Below, piece after piece: positions 6,103 to 7,365 of a stretch of 7,365 bases of DNA. The stretch's first letter is position 1. Each line of letters opens with the position of its first letter. The translations under genes and the position numbers were made by a program. The stretch is taken from the NCBI GenBank assembly GCA_002694345.1, contig NZLV01000030.1, positions 1-7,365 of the forward strand, read 5' to 3'. The stretch is from Maricaulis sp. Its GTDB lineage: Bacteria > Pseudomonadota > Alphaproteobacteria > Caulobacterales > Maricaulaceae. Under the pieces are notes generated by a model that saw only the letters and a list, made by a program, of their open reading frames with translations, was not told where the DNA came from and searched no databases.

Positions 6103-6306
6103 GCACCGGGCCCGAAGGAGTGCAAGAAAATACGACTTCAGGTTTTGTTATTAGCGTAGTAGATTTGGTGTGCCATTTGGTCGACCGAAGTATGCCCGCG
6201 TGATCGGCAACCCTCAGACTGGTCCGCGCCCACACAGAGGCAAGTCGCTCGGCCGAGCTAGGGCACAATTTCGATTCAGCCATCGGTCAAGTCTGCATTG
6301 GCGCAT

Positions 6307-6310
6307 AAGG
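6307..6310 (+). promoter_or_regulatory. Ribosome binding site of the GDP-fucose-synthase-like gene
   Basis: AAGG lies seven bases before ATG 6318. The nearby ATG at 6313 is out of frame, so this site supports 6318 as the start. Confidence 0.55.
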
Positions 6311-6317
6311 TAATGTC

Positions 6318-7274
6318 ATGATCACACAGGGCCCCGTCGAGCTTGCTGGAAAGCGCATCTGGGTTGCCGGCCACAAGGGCATGCTGGGCTCGGCCCTGGT
6401 CAGGGAGTTGCAGCGCCGGGGGTGCACAGACCTGATCGGCGCAGACCGGGCCGTGCTGGATCTGCGCAATCCGGACGCCACCGCCCTGTGGGCCAGGAAG
6501 ATGCAGCCGGAAATCGTGTTCCTGCCCGCCGGCACGATTGGCGGCATCCTGGCCAACAAGACCCGACCGGCCGAATTTCTGCGGGACAATGTCATGATCG
6601 CGGTCAATGTGATCGAAGCCGCCCGTCAGGCCGGGGTCCGCAAACTCCTCTATGTCGCCTCCTCCGCCGTCTATCCCGTATCGGCCAGCCAGCCCCTGCG
6701 CGAAGCCAGTCTGATGACCGGCCCGCTGGAACTGACCCATGAAGGCTACTCCATGGCCAAGCTGACGGGGATAAAGCTGTGCGAGAATTATCGCCGCCAG
6801 CACAAATCCGACTTCATGGCCGCCCTGCCCACCAATCTGTACGGCCCGGGCGACCGCTATGATCTGGAAAACTCGCATGTGGTCCCGGCCCTGATCCGCA
6901 AGGCCGATGAAGCCCTGCGCCGGGGAGAGCGGGACCTGGTCGTGTGGGGCAGCGGTGAGGCCCGCCGGGACTTCCTGCATGTGGATGACTGCGCCCATGC
7001 GCTTTGCCATCTCATGGAAACCTATTCGGGGAGCGAGCCGGTGAATGTCGGCAGCGGGCTGGATCTGAGCATTGCCGATCTCGCCCGGACCATCATGGAG
7101 GTTGTCGGTCTGCCGGGGGAATTGAAGTTTGACACGCAATACCCCGATGGCGCGCCTCGCCGTCAGCTCGATATTTCCGTTCTGGCCGAGCTGGGCTGGT
7201 CACCGCGGATCAGCCTGAAGGAGGGCCTCGCCCAGGCCTATGCGGATTATTGCGCCCACCGCCCGGACGACTAG
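6318..7274 (+). CDS. GDP-L-fucose synthase family NAD(P)-dependent epimerase/reductase, catalytic Cys replaced by Ala
   Basis: A 318-residue extended short-chain dehydrogenase resembling WcaG/Fcl, which converts GDP-4-keto-6-deoxy-mannose to GDP-L-fucose for surface polysaccharide. The nucleotide-binding motif GHKGMLGS is at 18-25 and the family block GTIGGILANKTRPAEF at 72-87. The catalytic tyrosine and lysine of the YxxxK motif are Y144 and K148 (EGYSMAKLTGIKLCE). PTNLYGPGD (171-179) is followed by LENSHVVPALI with H187, equivalent to E. coli His179. VVWGSGEARRDFLHVDD and NVGSG close the sugar-binding half. Odd point: where E. coli has SSCIYPK with the epimerisation base Cys109, this protein has SSAVYP with A117 (codon GCC). 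Fucose formation is therefore uncertain, and a reductase-only or different GDP-deoxyhexose product is possible. No gmd gene is in the window. Codon use is GC-rich like the core genes. Confidence 0.9.
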   Translation: MITQGPVELAGKRIWVAGHKGMLGSALVRELQRRGCTDLIGADRAVLDLRNPDATALWARKMQPEIVFLPAGTIGGILANKTRPAEFLRDNVMIAVNVIEAARQAGVRKLLYVASSAVYPVSASQPLREASLMTGPLELTHEGYSMAKLTGIKLCENYRRQHKSDFMAALPTNLYGPGDRYDLENSHVVPALIRKADEALRRGERDLVVWGSGEARRDFLHVDDCAHALCHLMETYSGSEPVNVGSGLDLSIADLARTIMEVVGLPGELKFDTQYPDGAPRRQLDISVLAELGWSPRISLKEGLAQAYADYCAHRPDD

Positions 7275-7316
7275 CGCGTCAGGCGAAGCAGACCATTTCA
7301 TCGACAAGAAGGAAAA

Positions 7317-7365
7317 TGGCGCACCCAAGAGGATTCGAACCTCTGACCTCTGCCTTCGGAGGGCA
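7317..7365 (-). tRNA. tRNA-Arg(CCG), 3' half (5' half beyond right edge)
   Basis: On the minus strand the sequence gives the anticodon loop CTCCGAA (7361-7355, anticodon CCG at 7359-7357), the 3' anticodon stem GGCAG (7354-7350) and a five-base variable loop. The T arm AGAGG-TTCGAAT-CCTCT (7344-7328) follows, then the acceptor strand TGGGTGC, discriminator G and an encoded CCA (7319-7317). Anticodon CCG reads the arginine codon CGG. The D arm and 5' acceptor strand are outside the window. A pyrimidine-rich stretch (TTTTCCTTCTT on the minus strand) directly follows the CCA and may end transcription. Confidence 0.93.

Larger units (their letters stand above)
5835..6317. other. 483-bp AT-richer intergenic region between divergent spike operon and sugar-nucleotide gene
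   Basis: No confident gene. By hand count one line (6121-6180) is 38 % GC and two others (5881-5940, 5941-6000) are about 48-50 %, against about 65-73 % in lines of neighbouring core genes. A GTG-started plus-strand frame at 5889-6071 (60 codons) gives a protein-like sequence but has no ribosome binding site. A minus-strand frame at 6041-6283 (80 codons) is also unsupported. A 7-bp hairpin AGGCCGG-TGACG-CCGGCCT lies at 6084-6102 without a following T-run. The region must hold the promoters of both divergent transcription units, but I could not assign -10/-35 boxes. I see no TTAA-N7-TTAA CtrA-type site before the spike-base gene. Confidence 0.6.

Noticed and set aside
6660..6680. Sequencing error explaining the missing cysteine in the epimerase
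   Set aside because: The frame is intact on both sides and the codon is GCC; a TGC or TGT codon would need two or more substitutions.
6276..7139. Minus-strand open frame of 287 codons
   Set aside because: It is antisense to the GDP-fucose-synthase-like gene, rich in Gly/Gln/His, with no domain recognised.
7317..7365. tRNA-Arg as attachment site of an integrated element carrying the spike genes
   Set aside because: The 3' end faces the spike segment, which is the right orientation, but I found no second copy of the tRNA 3' end in the window and no integrase. The core-like epimerase gene lies between them.
1..7365. CRISPR array, insertion sequence or long direct repeats
   Set aside because: Reading through the window I saw no regularly spaced repeats, no transposase and no long terminal inverted repeats.

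Overview
The window looks like a chromosomal segment of a marine-type alphaproteobacterium, most likely Caulobacterales/Maricaulales/Hyphomonadaceae or a relative. The basis is the GC-rich codon use (about 65-73 % GC in the core-gene lines I counted) and the family resemblance of the proteins. The exact genus cannot be fixed from the sequence alone.

Left part (1-3053): the 5' two thirds of a biotin synthase gene (bioB, minus strand) runs off the left edge. Divergent from it is a small VanZ-like membrane protein. Next comes a large minus-strand sodium:alanine/glycine symporter gene (AGCS family), with a clear intrinsic terminator just after its stop and a 480-bp non-coding leader upstream. That leader holds a strong hairpin and a palindrome but no recognisable riboswitch.

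Middle (3054-4793): two minus-strand genes are fused by a one-base TGATG overlap, a FemAB/GNAT-type acyltransferase followed by a small lipoprotein with a sulfite-oxidase/molybdopterin-binding-like fold that has no cysteine left to bind molybdenum. Divergent from them is a 60-residue hydrophobic small protein with a good ribosome binding site.

Right-centre (about 4800-6317): base composition falls to about 38-60 % GC in the lines I counted. Here lies an isolated two-gene operon of phage/gene-transfer-agent character. It comprises a spike-base protein of the family named after Rhodobacter capsulatus rcc01079 and, overlapping it by ATGA, a spike-fibre-like protein with a concanavalin-type C-terminal domain. 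The pair resembles the ghsA-ghsB locus, which encodes the head spikes of the R. capsulatus gene transfer agent and also sits away from the main GTA cluster. No other phage gene or integrase is present, and the flanks of the pair are AT-richer non-coding DNA.

Right end (6318-7365): a GDP-L-fucose-synthase-like sugar nucleotide epimerase/reductase has alanine where the catalytic epimerisation cysteine should be. It is followed by the 3' half of a tRNA-Arg(CCG) gene on the minus strand. The two most interesting items are the orphan GTA-like head-spike operon and the cysteine-less fucose synthase homologue beside it. A link between them (spikes that bind surface polysaccharide, an enzyme that makes a surface sugar) is only a speculation from proximity.
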